DNA of 64,000 nucleotides, taken from contig OX457031.1 of NCBI GenBank assembly GCA_949752745.1, positions 50,461,188 to 50,525,187 on the forward strand, in the 5' to 3' direction. Positions 22,681 through 59,170 of this stretch are shown piece after piece. Made by a program: the position numbers and the translations under genes. The notes under the pieces are model-generated. The model ran no database searches. It had not been told where the DNA came from and saw nothing but the letters and a program-made list of their open reading frames with translations. Source of the stretch: Protula sp. h YS-2021. Its lineage: Eukaryota; Annelida; Polychaeta; Sabellida; Serpulidae. Positions within the stretch are counted from its first letter, which is position 1, and each line of letters begins with the position of its first letter.

Positions 22681-22840
22681 TGTAGTGTTTTGGTGTATTT
22701 CCATATTCTATATTTAGAGTATATTCCAAGGGATACCCTCAGTCTCGCTCTGGGCGAGAAGCCCGCATCATGTCATGTAGTTTGAACGAATAAAGTTTGT
22801 GTAAATAGACAGCAATCAGTTTTCTTTTAGGAATATTATA
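22681..22840 (+). repeat. 3' LTR of the Gypsy element
   Basis: Appears identical to the 5' LTR base for base by eye. Its AATAAA signal is at 22789-22794. Confidence 0.95.
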
Positions 22841-22969
22841 GCCACTTTGTACAAAGTAGTGAAATTTGCAAACAAAAATTAGACCGCGACCGCGTCCTTG
22901 TGGTAATAGCGTGATATCATTTCAGTTTTTAACTTGGTTAATCTCACTCTCACTTTTCTTTCTGTTTCT

Positions 22970-22995
22970 GTTTCTCTCTCTCTTTCTCCGTCTCT

Positions 22996-23052
<57 letters not shown>

Positions 23053-23068
23053 CCTCTCTCTCTCTCTC

Positions 23069-23116
<48 letters not shown>
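22970..23116. repeat. (CT)n microsatellite
   Basis: A nearly pure CT array with a few C-rich interruptions. The Leu/Ser and Arg/Glu frames over it are artefacts. Confidence 0.95.
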
Positions 23117-23119
<3 letters not shown>

Positions 23120-23580
23120 ACATACCGACCAATATTTATAACCTCTCTCTTACTTTCTCCCTCTCTCTTTCTTTCATTAATCTCCCTCCTCCGTCTCGTT
23201 CGAATCTTCGGTATTTTCAAATTATTACCAATCAGTAAAATTAAATATTTAATATAAATTTAAACAATTCACACATTTACGAACATCCACCAAAGTAAAG
23301 CATGCCTGTGAAACATTTCGATATTTAGAACAGATCTCAGAGTATAACAAATGATGGGGCTTGCTAGCTGCATTATATTGAAATGTAACTTACCTCAAAA
23401 TATTAATCCTCTCTTTTCAAAGTCAAATTCCTTTCGCAGTTAATGATTTGATATCTGCTACATATATTGTAGTTTCTACGCTATTAAATTATTTATTTAT
23501 TACTTTGTTGTTGTTTTGTTGTTCTGTGTTGTTGTTGTTGTTGTTGTTGTAATTCTGTTATTCTTTTAGTGTTCTTCACT
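23117..23580. other. Non-coding interval, (TTG)n near its end
   Basis: AT-rich with a GTTGTTGTT tract at about 23506-23550. No gene is seen. It precedes the OATP promoter region. Confidence 0.5.
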
Positions 23581-23582
23581 TG

Positions 23583-23725
23583 ATTGGCCAATTCTGCTTC
23601 ACCCGTTCTCACAACGAGGCTTACACACGTCATAATGCAGGAGATGGACATTCGAGCGCAGAAAAACGTCAGAGCTTGTTATTGTCTATGACATGCATAC
23701 AGACCTTCTCCACGTGCTATAAAAG
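23583..23725 (+). promoter_or_regulatory. Distal candidate promoter: CCAAT palindrome, E-box, TATA
   Basis: ATTGGCCAAT at 23583-23592 is a CCAAT box readable on both strands. CACGTG (E-box) stands at 23711-23716 and is followed by TATAAAAG at 23718-23725. This is a plausible core promoter about 290 bp upstream of the OATP start codon. It may be an alternative start or a relic. Confidence 0.4.
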
Positions 23726-23894
23726 GCTGGCGAACAGAAAGCAGACTCTTGGAAATTATAAAAAAGCTACTGCTATTGAAAAGAAAAATATCGTATAAGC
23801 TTGGGATTTATTTACAGTTTGCGTTGCAAAATTTAAAAAAAAATCAAAAATTTTAGCCCTACGACTTGGTGGATCACACCAACAAGAAACGCAC

Positions 23895-23950
23895 CACGTG
23901 ATTTTTGCGAGGACCATTCATATATAAATCCTAAAGGGTGAAGTCTCATT
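23895..23950 (+). promoter_or_regulatory. Candidate core promoter of OATP gene 1 (E-box, TATA, initiator)
   Basis: CACGTG is at 23895-23900, TATATAAA at 23921-23928, and the initiator-like TCATT at 23946-23950 has its A 27 bp after the TATA start, the normal spacing for a TATA promoter. The predicted 5' UTR would be about 60 nt, ending at the ATG at 24011. No transcription data are available to me. Confidence 0.55.
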
Positions 23951-24010
23951 GGATATTCTTATTTTATTCTTACTTTGATTTGGAAAATCAAAAACCCTAA
24001 ACAAGGCAGC

Positions 24011-47537
<23,527 letters not shown>

Positions 47538-48244
47538 TACATATATTTCAATACATCCCAATCCAAAGCATCACTCTGTGCTTCAAACTACTAATCAACT
47601 AAACTTACATTTCAAGACAAAAAAGGCGTTGTTCAAGTCAAATTTGTCAGAAACTAGGCTAAAGGAATATGAAAATGTTAAAGCACAACAATCAACATAT
47701 GTTTTGTAATTTAACCCCATTCTTGAGTTACCGTATTTGATATGTTAGTAGCAATCATTCAGCACATGAGTCAGCACATGACTATGAGTCAGTTTTGATT
47801 AAATGCTTTCCGAGTGATCAGGTATGGAGATTGTTGTTTTAATACAACATATTTAAAAATAGCAGGTGGGAAGAAACCGGTGCATTCAAGAACATTTCTG
47901 TATTGATTGTATAAGCTAAAGTAGTAAGCACAAGTGGCTTTAAGTATAGCAAACTTATTGTTTAAGCTTTTAGCAGTGCAGAGTACGAGTGAAATGTGTC
48001 TGTCTTAGTGGTTAGGCTTTCATAGTTAGCCTTATATGTGTGCTTCGGGTAGTTTTGATTTGTATTATGAAGCTTGATATCCTGAAATAATACTAATTCC
48101 TGTACTGCTTATTACTAGTCAGTGGCAGATGTCACTTCATGACATGGTCATGTGCATCTGTGCAAACAGTGCGCCACATTGTTAATATCGATCTATTTAA
48201 TGTCGGAGGAATTAACTCTAGTCATGTTTGCAATATACTTTAGT

Positions 48245-48250
48245 AATAAA
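48245..48250 (+). terminator. Candidate polyadenylation signal of OATP gene 1
   Basis: AATAAA about 710 bp after the stop codon is the first canonical hexamer I found downstream. A 3' UTR of this length is plausible. Use of the site is unproven. Confidence 0.45.
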
Positions 48251-49433
<1,183 letters not shown>

Positions 49434-50559
49434 TACAGCGAAACCTCTGAAATCAGACCACCCTGGAGACCGGGAAAAATGTGCCCTATTTCAGAAATGG
49501 TCCCATTTGGGAGGTTTGGTCATTCTGGGGTAAAATGTTGTGAGTTGACCGAAGATTAAACTTTGATGTCGAACACATTGAAAGTAATATTCGTTAACAA
49601 TAATATCTCTGTAACTGATGAGCTCTTGAATATGCATAAAGTGATTAGCATTATCCAATCAAACTACGATCCGGACCATCCGAGTACTTAGTTCGGCAGC
49701 CATATTGAATCTTATGGATACGATGTACGAAAAAACGAATACTTAAGAGGCGAAAAAGATTCAGTTACAGCCCAACATTTTCCCTTTGTTTTGTAGATCA
49801 TACTGTTATAAAATATTTTAGGGTTCGAATCGAGGATTTCTCACAATAAAGGTTTTTAAGTAGAGTACCGAATCACACCTTGCTCGTTGCGAATATCGTG
49901 TATAATTTTGTTACATTCGTAGTGAAAACTGTCATTTCCAGTTTTTCACGGTGTCATGCGGTCCGTCTGGACGTTTCGAAAAAAAGGGACATCAGTGAGA
50001 ACAATTCGTCTCATTTCGCTTTCTAATGGTCTACCTCGTAGCCCGTTATAATCTCTTACGTCTCAACTGATTAACTATATTTAGCAAACGAGTCCAATGT
50101 ATATAGCTTCAAAAATTATCCATGCTATACTGTCTAAGCATTACTTTTTACTTAGCAGTTTGCTGGGGCGGTAGCAGTGGCTTAAGGATTATAGAGTGCG
50201 AGGAGTACTCAAAAGGAAGGCACTGACTTTGTATATTGCCAGATACTATTGTCTAGACAATAGATAACAAAATAAAGCCCCTTTCTGGTTACACATTTGT
50301 TAGCAAACAATATCCAAGACGGCAACATGCTAGGTGTTATGAATTATGTGCCGCACAGATACAGTGCGTTCCCCTCTGTCCCACAATGGTCCGATCTCAG
50401 GCATCTTGAGTGACCCGAAGTGGTCCGTTCCGATTTAGTCCCAATTGGAAGTTTTCTTAACCATTGACGTCTATGGAGCTTATTCGGGACCGAAAAAATG
50501 TGCCCCATTTCAGAGGTGGCCCCAGTAGGGAGGTGGTCCGATGTCGAGGTTCCGCTGTA
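49434..50559. mobile_element. Pogo/Tigger-like MITE, copy 2
   Basis: It starts TACAGCGAAACCTCTGAAAT and ends CGAGGTTCCGCTGTA, with TA at both outer edges. It shares the terminal GGACCACC-type repeats, the GTTTGGTCATTCTGGGGTAA segment and a long inner region (TATAGCTTCA, GTAGCAGTGGCTTAAG, CAAAATAAAGCC, CGGCAACATG) with copy 1 at 26818. It is longer (1126 bp), so copy 1 is probably a deletion derivative or both derive from a larger parent. No transposase is seen. Confidence 0.75.
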
Positions 50560-51480
50560 CTAGATATCGGTTTGGTTTCAGAGTCAAAATTGCTGATGAT
50601 GTTGGTATCTGAGGGCTGCGCTGATCATGTCACTGTCTAGTTTACTTCTCCATTTGTAACGTGATTTCAGAATAGCAAGAAAAGTTTAAGAATATTGGAA
50701 GATCAACAAAACGAAATTAAAAATGATATTACTGTCATTGATTGTCAGTTGAAATCTTTCTGACAAATGTAATACCACGATTTCAACGGGTTCTATATTT
50801 CTATACACCTGTCGTGAGCAAGCAAATTTTGCTTCGTCTAACACACTCAACAATTTCCGCAAAGCCAAATTCGCCACTTTGAACTTCTATAGCGAAAATC
50901 TGTTTTTAGAATCTGTTTTAGGTATCAATATGATATTTAGATATTAACGCAAAACCAGTTTTAGTCCAATCAGGTTGTTGAATTTCAAACTGCCACGAAA
51001 AAGCTTTTTAGTCTCACAAAGAATATACTTTCATCAGGGTTTTGTAATTTTTATCGAAAAAAATTAAAATCCGGAATATTTCTTTGGAATTTCACCAAGC
51101 TAACTATGGCGACATTTGAAACTAGAGTTAATCAACGAAACAGCACTTGAAATGCGTCACATTATTAGAACGGCACCATAGTGGTTATGCTTTAGAGCCA
51201 CTGCCAACCTTGCATGTTGTCCCTCAAATAAATACAACAGGCAAATGCATAATGCTCTATTCAACACTCTTTTCCATGCAGATATCCCTAACGAAATTTA
51301 ATGTCGTGCAACTTTCGCCAAATTGTCACGGTCAGTTATATACGCAAACGTGTACATTGAAAACCAAGCATTGATCCCTTTGATATACCATAATTGAGTA
51401 ATTTTGGCTCAAAGCTTTGCTCACAGTTACAATAATATCTTCTCTAGATAGTGGTTGTATATATTATAACTTTTGCCATG
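50560..51480. other. Non-coding intergenic interval
   Basis: No recognised gene. It contains the second copy (51265-51323) of the short duplicated segment. Confidence 0.5.
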
Positions 51481-51640
51481 CTAGATATGAGTACTGCGTT
51501 CGGTGCCGTTGATCACGACATACTAGTTACGAGTTGACAATGCAGATGCGCTACAAGAGTTAAGTCCTTGGATTGGAAAAAATCATATCTCAGTAACAGT
51601 TCTGAAAGGGTCATGATCAAGAGTAATTGTTTTGAACTAA
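51481..51640 (+). pseudogene. LINE reverse transcriptase scrap
   Basis: Translation gives LDMSTAFGAVDHDILV, a stop, then LDWKKSYLSNSSERVMIK. This is RT motif A (LDxSxAFDxVDHxxL) with one Asp changed to Gly, and the WxxSYLxxRxQxV segment of a CR1/Jockey-type LINE. It is too short and damaged to classify further. Confidence 0.65.
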
Positions 51641-53469
51641 AATTACTTACAGCAACAATAGCTGTTACAAATTCTAACCGTAAAAGACAAGAAAACGAAT
51701 GGTGTGAAACATTTATTTCATTTATTCTCTCGTACTTGCTCATAGAATCACATTTACACATGAGTGCGGACAGAAGACACTTGCATTTTATAAAAATCGT
51801 ATTATAATTGCAATTATACCCCATTTAAGAAAACAATAAATGGAATCATTTTTCGTCTGGAGAGTCGAGTTTGAATATCTCCTTAACATTTTAGAGATAT
51901 CACAATTTACTGCAAATATGGATTATTTCCATATTGAGTAAACCTTGCCAGGTGTGATGGGCCCTTGCGCAAAAGTTCAAATATCCCCTAGTAGTGTTTT
52001 AGGTACGTACATTTGTGGCCACAGCAATCCAAATTTTGCTTTAAAGGATGACAGAAAGATTCAATAGACGTTAAAAGTGAATGCCCGTTTCAGTGAGGTT
52101 ACCAGTTCCACTGTTTAGCTAACGCAGCTATCTCCCATTCCCTTATGTAGTTGAAGCATGAATACAATCTTTGAAAACAGTTTTTTTTTATTTCTATACC
52201 TGCCTTTATGATGACAAACATTACATGTTTTGCAAGATAAATTATGTTGCTTGTTACGCATATATATACTTTGGTGCAAAAGAGATTCAAATAAGAACAG
52301 ATACGTCAAATTATTTCTAAGTACATTTTCTTTGCAATACGTCTCGGGTCACATATATAGTACAGACATATTTTAACCTCATAATTGACATAGACTGAGT
52401 AGCTTTATGTACTTTTTTGCTTAACAAAACTTGATAAAATAAGAATACTTGAACAGTGTACTTGATGGATTATAGCCTACGGTTAGAATGGTTAGATGGG
52501 TTTAGATAGGTTGATAAAACAGAGGTAAGACTGGTGCCTCTGTAAAACATCTAGGTTGAATTTGTACATGCAAGAAATGATTGCCCATTTAATACTGTGA
52601 CAAAAAGAGACGTATATAAATTCAACAGCAAAAAATTACATATATTTGAATTGTACACTGTAGCACACGCCATATATAATAAAACTTTTCCGATAAGCTC
52701 AAAATGAGGGAAAATTATGCAGTTAGACCCTTTCCCCATACCCGCAATAGCGATTTGTGTGCGTTAAACAATTGCAGCAAAACTTGGTTAATCTTAGAAG
52801 AGTTGGGACTTAGCCAGGGGTTTGGATCACTAGAGTTCTAGTATGACTTCACCTTTTACAGGGGCAGATTACTGGTAAAAATTTCTGGGGGTCTTGACTG
52901 CATTGGTTACTCTTCCAACAGTTTTTTATTAACTTACTATTGTCAGTTTCACCAAGATTTAAATTTTATTTAGATGTTCAAACGCGATTGGCAATATAGT
53001 TTTCTGATCATTTAGACGGACAGCATCAGACACTGATGTTACCCAGTTTGAGACATGATACGCGTTTCGGGGGTAACAGAATCAGTCATATTTATTGCGG
53101 TCTATTCCTGCAGAAATATTCATATGACTCTGCAAATTTCAAAATTCAGGTTCAGCCGTACCCCCCCCCCCCCCCCCCACCCTTTATGTGCACCCTTTAT
53201 GTGTGAAACCTGCAGGCCCTGCTAAACCGCTTGGGTTAACGCCCCGTCGTCACCACAAAACTGCGATCCATTTCTTTCCTCATTTAATGGTTATATTTTT
53301 GCTTTAATGTGACGAAGATGGCTGGACTATAAGCAGTTTGATCGAGGGGGGTGAGAGATATTCTGACTCAATCTAGACGTTACAGCAGTCTATAACAGAC
53401 ATCATTGGCTGATCGACGGTCACATATAATAATAAATGAATACATTTTGTTAGTCGTCTTGTTTTCCAG
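51641..53469. other. Non-coding intergenic interval
   Basis: AT-rich with a poly-C tract at about 53161-53178. AAGCTCAAAATGAG(G/A)G at 52696 recurs at 60767 and hints at an old duplicated block. No gene. Confidence 0.5.
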
Positions 53470-53645
53470 ATCACTACCAGAAGGTCACTATCGCTAGCAT
53501 ACAGAATCGAAACATTATTAAGACAATGCTTGTGGCCCTCAAATCTGCAACAGTTCTATTCCTTGTTGTAGCTCGTCCCTTTGCATGTTTGAAACGTACA
53601 AACACGGCGAAAGAGAACAGCGTAAGAGCGATTCATCGAAGTTAA
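53470..53645 (+). pseudogene. OATP relic: fused remains of exons 12 and 13
   Basis: After an intact-looking TTTTCCAG acceptor, translation gives SLPEGH, a 1-nt shift, SLAYRIETLL, which parallels ALPEKHVSLAYGIETSL of gene 1 exon 12. From 53526 the frame MLVALKSATVLFLVVARPFA then CLKRTNTAKEN parallels LFALKALSLLFLFVAICSTF FKQAKHEKQ of exon 13. The intron and the first half of exon 13 are deleted. It has the gene orientation and is the 3' end of a dead OATP copy. Confidence 0.75.
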
Positions 53646-54399
53646 ACTGTATTTTCCATTTTAAGACTATATTGTTATCGATCTTTTTGTTTTATTGCAT
53701 ATAACTCGACGGGAAAATTAAGATTAGATTAGATAAAGTAATGAGTTATTTATTATATTCAACATGCATTGCTTATGTAATAAGTTTTCAGTGTGAGCTT
53801 TTAACAAAAAAAGCTACTAATTACGTGACATTTGTTTCACAATTAAACGTAAGGCAAGGAATTGAGTAATCATCGTCTTACCCTTCCTAACTACAGTTAC
53901 TAACTAGTGTTTAATGAACATGCAACTTCACAACAAATACGCGATGAAATATACCACACACTCTAAATACCAAAGTTTTTTGGGGGAATTGATCATGAAA
54001 AGTGGGGTAGAAGTGTTATCGACCTGTAAATGATGAAACTACTGTTTTCTGAAGAACCGGGAAGCAGGTCTCTAATATACGGTCGGTACGAGAGTACCCT
54101 TTAAGTTAGAGGTAAGAATATGGTTGTAAATATAAATCCAAGTATCCTTGTCTGTAGTTGGGTGAAGTCCTCTCGGGTCGTCGTTTGTAATATTCCAGAT
54201 AACCTGAAATAGGGAGTAATGAAAATTTTAAGTGAACGTTAATCAAAATCATTTGAACCGAGCATATATTGTAATTGGAACAGGTCTTGGACATTCTAAA
54301 AGAGGACCTGGATAAATTCGATATGGACCATAGAGGAAAACTATTCTTTACTAATAAGCAAAACATTATTATCTGCTGGTCCTCATGCTAAATCGGAAT
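53646..54399. other. Non-coding intergenic interval
   Basis: Nothing recognised. The 5' part of the Penelope-like element may begin within its last 100-150 bp. Confidence 0.4.
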
Positions 54400-54508
54400 C
54401 CGATGATGATGATGATGAGCCCATGACTTTTGGTGTCGAGACCTCCACCTTTTAAGCACAGGGAGTTTAGACTTAACTCCAGCTGGAATCCACCTGAGCC
54501 ATAAACAA

Positions 54509-55660
54509 ATGAAGATTTTATCTTCCTTAAGGAGTAGTGTTTGTAAACGGAAAGTGTTTGCCTTTTCCCGGAGAAACACGTCGCGTGAAGAGTTCAATGC
54601 GATTAATGGATTGGCAAACAATGCTGGCATTGTTATTAAACCCACTGATAACGGGGGTGCAGTAGTGATTCGTGACTTACAGGATTATCTCAGGGATGGA
54701 TACTCACAACTAGAACATAATAAAACATAGGGCAGACTTAATCGGTGTAAAATGGATGACTACCATAAAATAATCACTGATTATTTTGAATATTGTTTTA
54801 AAACCGAACGAGAATTCAGTAAGGAAACTTAAGAATATCTAGCCAATTTTAAACCTTAGACTTCTAGGCTGCATTTGCTACCTAAAATTCATAAACAGAA
54901 GAGACAACCACCAGGACGACCGGTTATTTCTGTTAATGCTCGCCAACTGAAAGAATTAGTGCTTTTGTGGACTTTTTCCTTAAGCAGTGTGTTTGTAGAA
55001 CTAGGTCTTGCATTAAGATACAAATAATTTTTAATTAAACTAAAAAATTTTAGGTAAGGCTTCTAAAACTGTCTACTATTTACTTCAGATGTAGTGGCTT
55101 TGCATACCAACATACCAACTGAGTTTGACCTTTAACAATTGGAAGAATTCCTGAAAAATCTTCGTTCAGACAACCTTAAGCCCAGTAATCATATGTTACT
55201 TCTCCTGAAAGTCTCAATGATTTTGAGTTCAATGGGGAATATGGGAATATATTTTGCAAACATTTGAACTGCTATAGAAACACGAGTTGCCCTTTGTTAT
55301 GCAAATTTAGTGATGGCAATATTTGAAGACACTTATGTATTTACATATGTTAGAGGGCACTTCGGGGCTTCGTTTTATTGACGACATCTTCAACATCGAG
55401 AGTTTAATAAAAATTCATTGAAATTCATAGCACGTGTGTTGACTCTCTAAACTTTACCTTAGAATATAGCACTACAAACATTTATTCCTTACATGTTCTA
55501 ATAAAGCTCGATAGCGATGGTAACATTACTACACATGTTTACAAAAAGCCAACTGATGCACGTAATTATCTTATGCATACTTCAGCCCATCCTGCCTCGT
55601 GTAAGCGAGGGATACCATTCGACACATTTGCTCAACGGTAGAACTGTTTGACAAAAATGC
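54509..55660 (+). pseudogene. Penelope-like reverse transcriptase, frameshifted
   Basis: Pieces in order: AGIVIKPTDNGGAVVI (IVIKPADKGGAVV block) at about 54623; SRLHLLPKIHKQKRQPPGRP then VIS at about 54865; ERISAFVDFFLKQCV at about 54949; FTSDVVALHTNIP (motif A) at about 55082; RFIDDIFNIE (motif C, xxDD) at about 55371; and THVYKKPTDARNYLMHTSAH at about 55530. This is the arrangement of Penelope-like reverse transcriptases. Stops and frame changes separate the pieces, so the enzyme is dead. It would have copied element RNA at the target site. Confidence 0.85.
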
Positions 55661-55667
55661 CCTCGAT

Positions 55668-56382
55668 ATGGCTAAATCTTGGTTGATCAAAGCTTTGCTT
55701 GAACCGGATCCACCTTTAAGTGTAGAAAAAATGTATGAAGACAATTCATTATTTCTAATTACTACTTACAATGCAGGACAAAACGTCCTAGGCTATATTG
55801 ATAAACACATGCCCTACCTGATTGGAAATCCCCACTTATGTGATCTTCATGACCTAAAGAAAAAACGAGGGTTTTGTAGACGAAAAAACCTCAAAGATTA
55901 TTTGGCGAAAGTCGCAATAAATCGACTCCGTACTACCGATAATAGTGATGTGCAGACATGCACAAACCCTTCTAAATGTAGGTATTGCCCAGTAATAAAC
56001 AAATCCGAGACCATTATATGCTCATTTACACAGAGGTCTTATAGGACTAAAACCAATCTTTGTTGTCAGAGTAATAACTTAGTGTATGGTGTGACATGCC
56101 GACAATGTCAGAAACGGTATGTTGGACAGACGGTCCGCAGGATAATGGGTAGATTTCAGGGTCATTTCGGCTCTATTAAGATGGTGGAAACATCGACCCT
56201 CTTAAATGATCATTTCAATAGGCAGGATCATAGGGGTGTTCAACATTTTGAGATCGATCTCTTGGATTTTATTAAACTTATGCAAAATCCTCATCGGGAA
56301 GACACTTCGTTTGAAGACCGAATCGAGATGGATTAATAGACTAAGGTCCGCTTTTTCAGATGGTATAAACTATTTAGAATAG
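55668..56382 (+). pseudogene. GIY-YIG endonuclease domain of the Penelope-like element
   Basis: The long frame (to 56336) holds a Cys cluster (CTNPSKCRYCPVI) followed by NNLVYGVTCRQCQKRYVGQT and a conserved Arg/His (RFQGHF), matching the degenerate GIY-YIG nuclease of these elements. A one-base shift near 56310 moves the true C-terminus (RWINRLRSAFSDGINYLE) to another frame, ending at 56380-56382. The Cys pair ahead of the nuclease is like that described for some Penelope-like lineages. Confidence 0.85.
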
Positions 56383-56390
56383 CCATCCAA

Positions 56391-57029
56391 ATGAGTATCC
56401 CTATCCCAATTGGGAAATGGATAGCGTGTATTTAACTTCGTACATCATATTAATTCCCCCATTAATTCCCCCATTAATTCCCCCATGGGGTAAGCTTGTT
56501 GTCATTATATCGTTTAATTCACTTGCGTTGCCAAATTATCTCATATTACTATTTATGTGAAAAATCTATATTTTGTGACAAACAGGCCGGAATCTGACAT
56601 ATTTTTATTTCTGATAACCGCATGGACACGCATGTTAACCAGCTGATACGGGAGTGACTTTCCTTGGATGGTAACGCAGATAAAGAGAAGATGTTTCTTA
56701 ATACAGCTGCATAAATGACTCAGTCTGGGAGGTGTAAATTAATTTAGAAGAAGACTTGTGCTTTTACAAGTGTCTAAAGAGAATACGAAGCGTTGGGAGT
56801 GCATTGTGATTCAGAACAATGGAATGCATTTTTACAGCAGCATCCTGCATATTGAATCTGTTATGTCTATCCTATTGTATCGATTTTTCATTTTTCATAT
56901 TGTCTAATAGCAATGTGTACTGCTTAGATGTTGAACATAATTGAGATGAAATGGCACTATATGTAGTTTTTGACGATGTTCGGGTTTCATTAAACTTTTG
57001 GATAAATATGCACCACTAAAAACCAAAAA
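56391..57029. other. Non-coding interval with the GGACACGCATG motif
   Basis: Three tandem TTAATTCCCCCA units at 56450-56486 and a GGACACGCATGTTAACCAG motif at 56624. No gene. Confidence 0.5.
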
Positions 57030-59170
57030 AGTGACTATCAGGCGTAATAAATAAATGGTTCAATGATCAAATCAAGAAGGCCAAAGTAGTTCGGCGTAGA
57101 TTAGAGCCCAAAAAAGACAAATCTGGCCTCGAAGCCGATAAAGTTGCCTATTCAAATCAATGTCGCTACGTAGGCTTCCTCGTCGACGTCGCAAAAACCC
57201 AGTCAATCGAGAACTCTGTATGCGAAACTGAAGATGACATAAAACAGTTATTTCATACTGCAAAGAGTATCTTGACATGAAAATCTAATAATGTTCTTCC
57301 AGAAACTGAGCCTCCCTCTGCCCTACCAGCTACGTTCTCCGAATATTTTATTAACAAAATAGTCAAAATCAATGCCTATATTAGTAGTGAAATAGGCAAA
57401 GCTGCTGTTTCTGAAATTGATGAAATAATATGTGCAGAATCTGTTTCTTTGCACAACTTCAGTGATGCCTCCGAGGACGAGGTTGAACGCGCAATCCTCG
57501 AGTCATCTTCTTCGACATCAGAACTCGATCCCTTACCTACAAAGCTAGTAAAGCAATGTAAATCGAGTTTCATTCAACCACTTACGCAAATTGTTAACAT
57601 TTCCCTTAGATCCGGGAAATTACCGGAAAACCTGAAAGCGGCCATTGTAAAACCATTGATTAAAAAGCTAATTTGGATAAAAATAACTTAAAAATTATAG
57701 GCCTGTTTCAAATACTGCGTTTGTGTCAAAACTGGTTGAAAAAATAGTCGCCAACAGAATCAATCATCACATAGAGTTTTACAACCTTGCCGAAAAGTTC
57801 CAGTCAGCTTACCGGAAATATCACTCTACTGAAACGGCGCTGCTACTTGTTCAAAATGATATAAACGCAGCTCTACAAAAGAAGAAATTGTGTGCACTAG
57901 TCCTTTTAGACCTTAGCTCTGCGTTCGATACCATAAACCACGCAAAACTGCTGTCTCGCCTATCAACACGTTACGGGATCTCTGGTACAGCACTGCAATG
58001 GATAGAGTCATACCTCACCAATCGCTCCCAGAGGGTGTTGATCGATGGAGTGTTCTCCGATCCGACACCCCTTGTTACGGGAGTGCCCCAGGGGAGTGTC
58101 CTAGGACCACTGCTGTTCACCTTGTATGTGGCCCCTGTTGGCGATATCATGCGAAAACACGGTTTATCATATCACTTTTATGCTGACGATACGCAATTAT
58201 TTGTATTTTTTAATGTTAATGACTTTGGCAATGCATGTAGTCTATTAGAAGCATGTATCTGTGACGTTAAGACGTGGATGACTCTTAATCATTTAAAGCT
58301 TGATGATGAAAAAACTGAGGTTATTTTGATTGGAACAAAGCATTTCAGGTCTAAGTTGTCTAACATAAATTTGAAGGTTGGTGATCAAAATATTTCTAGT
58401 GTTTCGAATGTCAAGAACCTTGGTGTCATATTTGATCAATCTTTGTCCATGGAACAGTTTGTTGTGAGAAAGTGCCAAATTGCAATGTCTAATCTTCGCT
58501 CTATCTCGAACATGAGAAAGTATATGGATATAGATGTTACGCGTACTCTCGTTCAGGCAATGGTTATATCACAATTAGATTATGGAAATGGTCTCTTATA
58601 TGGCGTTAATAAAACCCTGATTAAGAAGTTACAGCTTGTCCAAAATTCTGCCGCTAGGCTCATTGCAAAAGTAGACAGACGGGGTCATTTAACCCCTATA
58701 CTTAGGGAGCTGCATTGGTTGCCAATTGACGCTAGAGTCATTTTTTAAATTTTAGTACTCTGTTTCAAATGTTTAAAAGGAAATGACCCTGCTTATCTAG
58801 TTGATTTGTTAGTTCCTTATCAACCAGGTCGTACCCTGAGATCGTCTAGTCATTTGCAACTAGTCATTCCAAGAAATAGTTCTAAAATGGGAGACAAATC
58901 ATTCGAAGTGCTTGCGCCGAAGCTGTGGAATGATCTTCCGATTCATATTAAAAGTTCTACTTCTATTTTATGTTTCAGAAGACTTTTAAAAACCTATTTG
59001 TTCAGTCAGTATTATTAGTTGCTATTTACTGTTGTTGTTTTTATAAGTATTTTTTTTTTTAATTTTCTTAGACTATGTGTATTCATGCTTATGTATCTAC
59101 GTTTGTAAGCGCTTAGAGATTTAATTATATAAAGCGCGTTATAAGAATTACGTATAATAATAATAATAAT
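57030..59170 (+). mobile_element. CR1/L2-type LINE, 5'-truncated copy 2
   Basis: The linker before RT (WFNDQIKKAKVVRRRLE..., then ATFSEYFINKIVKI), the RT, the C-terminal domain and the 3' end are present. The endonuclease is missing. The 3' end has a GTAAGCGCTT...AAGCGCGTTA hairpin and a (TAA)n tail at 59154-59170, like copy 1. Confidence 0.88.
57723..58748 (+). pseudogene. LINE reverse transcriptase, nearly complete, frameshifted
   Basis: 341 codons: MSKLVEKIVANRINHHIEFY, FQSAYRKYHSTETALL, LVLLDLSSAFDTINHAKLLS (motif A), VTGVPQGSVLGPLLF (motif B), YHFYADDTQLFVF (motif C), then LDYGNGLLYGVNKTLIKKLQ and LRELHWLPIDARVIF. The linker domain upstream (57449-57691) is in a different frame. The C-terminal part after a stop at 58746 continues in the frame of 58806-59018 (RTLRSSSHLQLVIP, KLWNDLPIHIK). 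RT catalytic residues are intact, yet stops at both ends make it inactive. It is much better preserved than copy 1 in the OATP intron. Confidence 0.9.

Larger units (their letters stand above)
17820..22845 (+). mobile_element. Ty3/Gypsy LTR retrotransposon, apparently intact
   Basis: Two 160-bp LTRs (17825-17984 and 22681-22840), identical as far as I can compare by eye, enclose one long gag-pol frame. The host sequence GCCAC stands on both sides (17820-17824 and 22841-22845) as a 5-bp target duplication. A primer binding site starting TGGCGACGAGG follows the 5' LTR at 17986, and a purine tract AAAAGGGGAGGGA (22668-22680) precedes the 3' LTR. There is no envelope frame. Identical LTRs and an unbroken frame indicate a recent insertion. 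Confidence 0.97.
54400..56390 (+). mobile_element. Penelope-like retroelement, broken
   Basis: Reverse transcriptase and GIY-YIG endonuclease remnants occur in the order typical of Penelope-like elements, in one orientation but in several frames. No terminal repeats were identified, so ends are approximate. Confidence 0.85.

Noticed and set aside
49826..49840. GGTTCGAATCG resembling a tRNA B-box on the plus strand
   Set aside because: No matching A-box upstream, and it lies inside a MITE.
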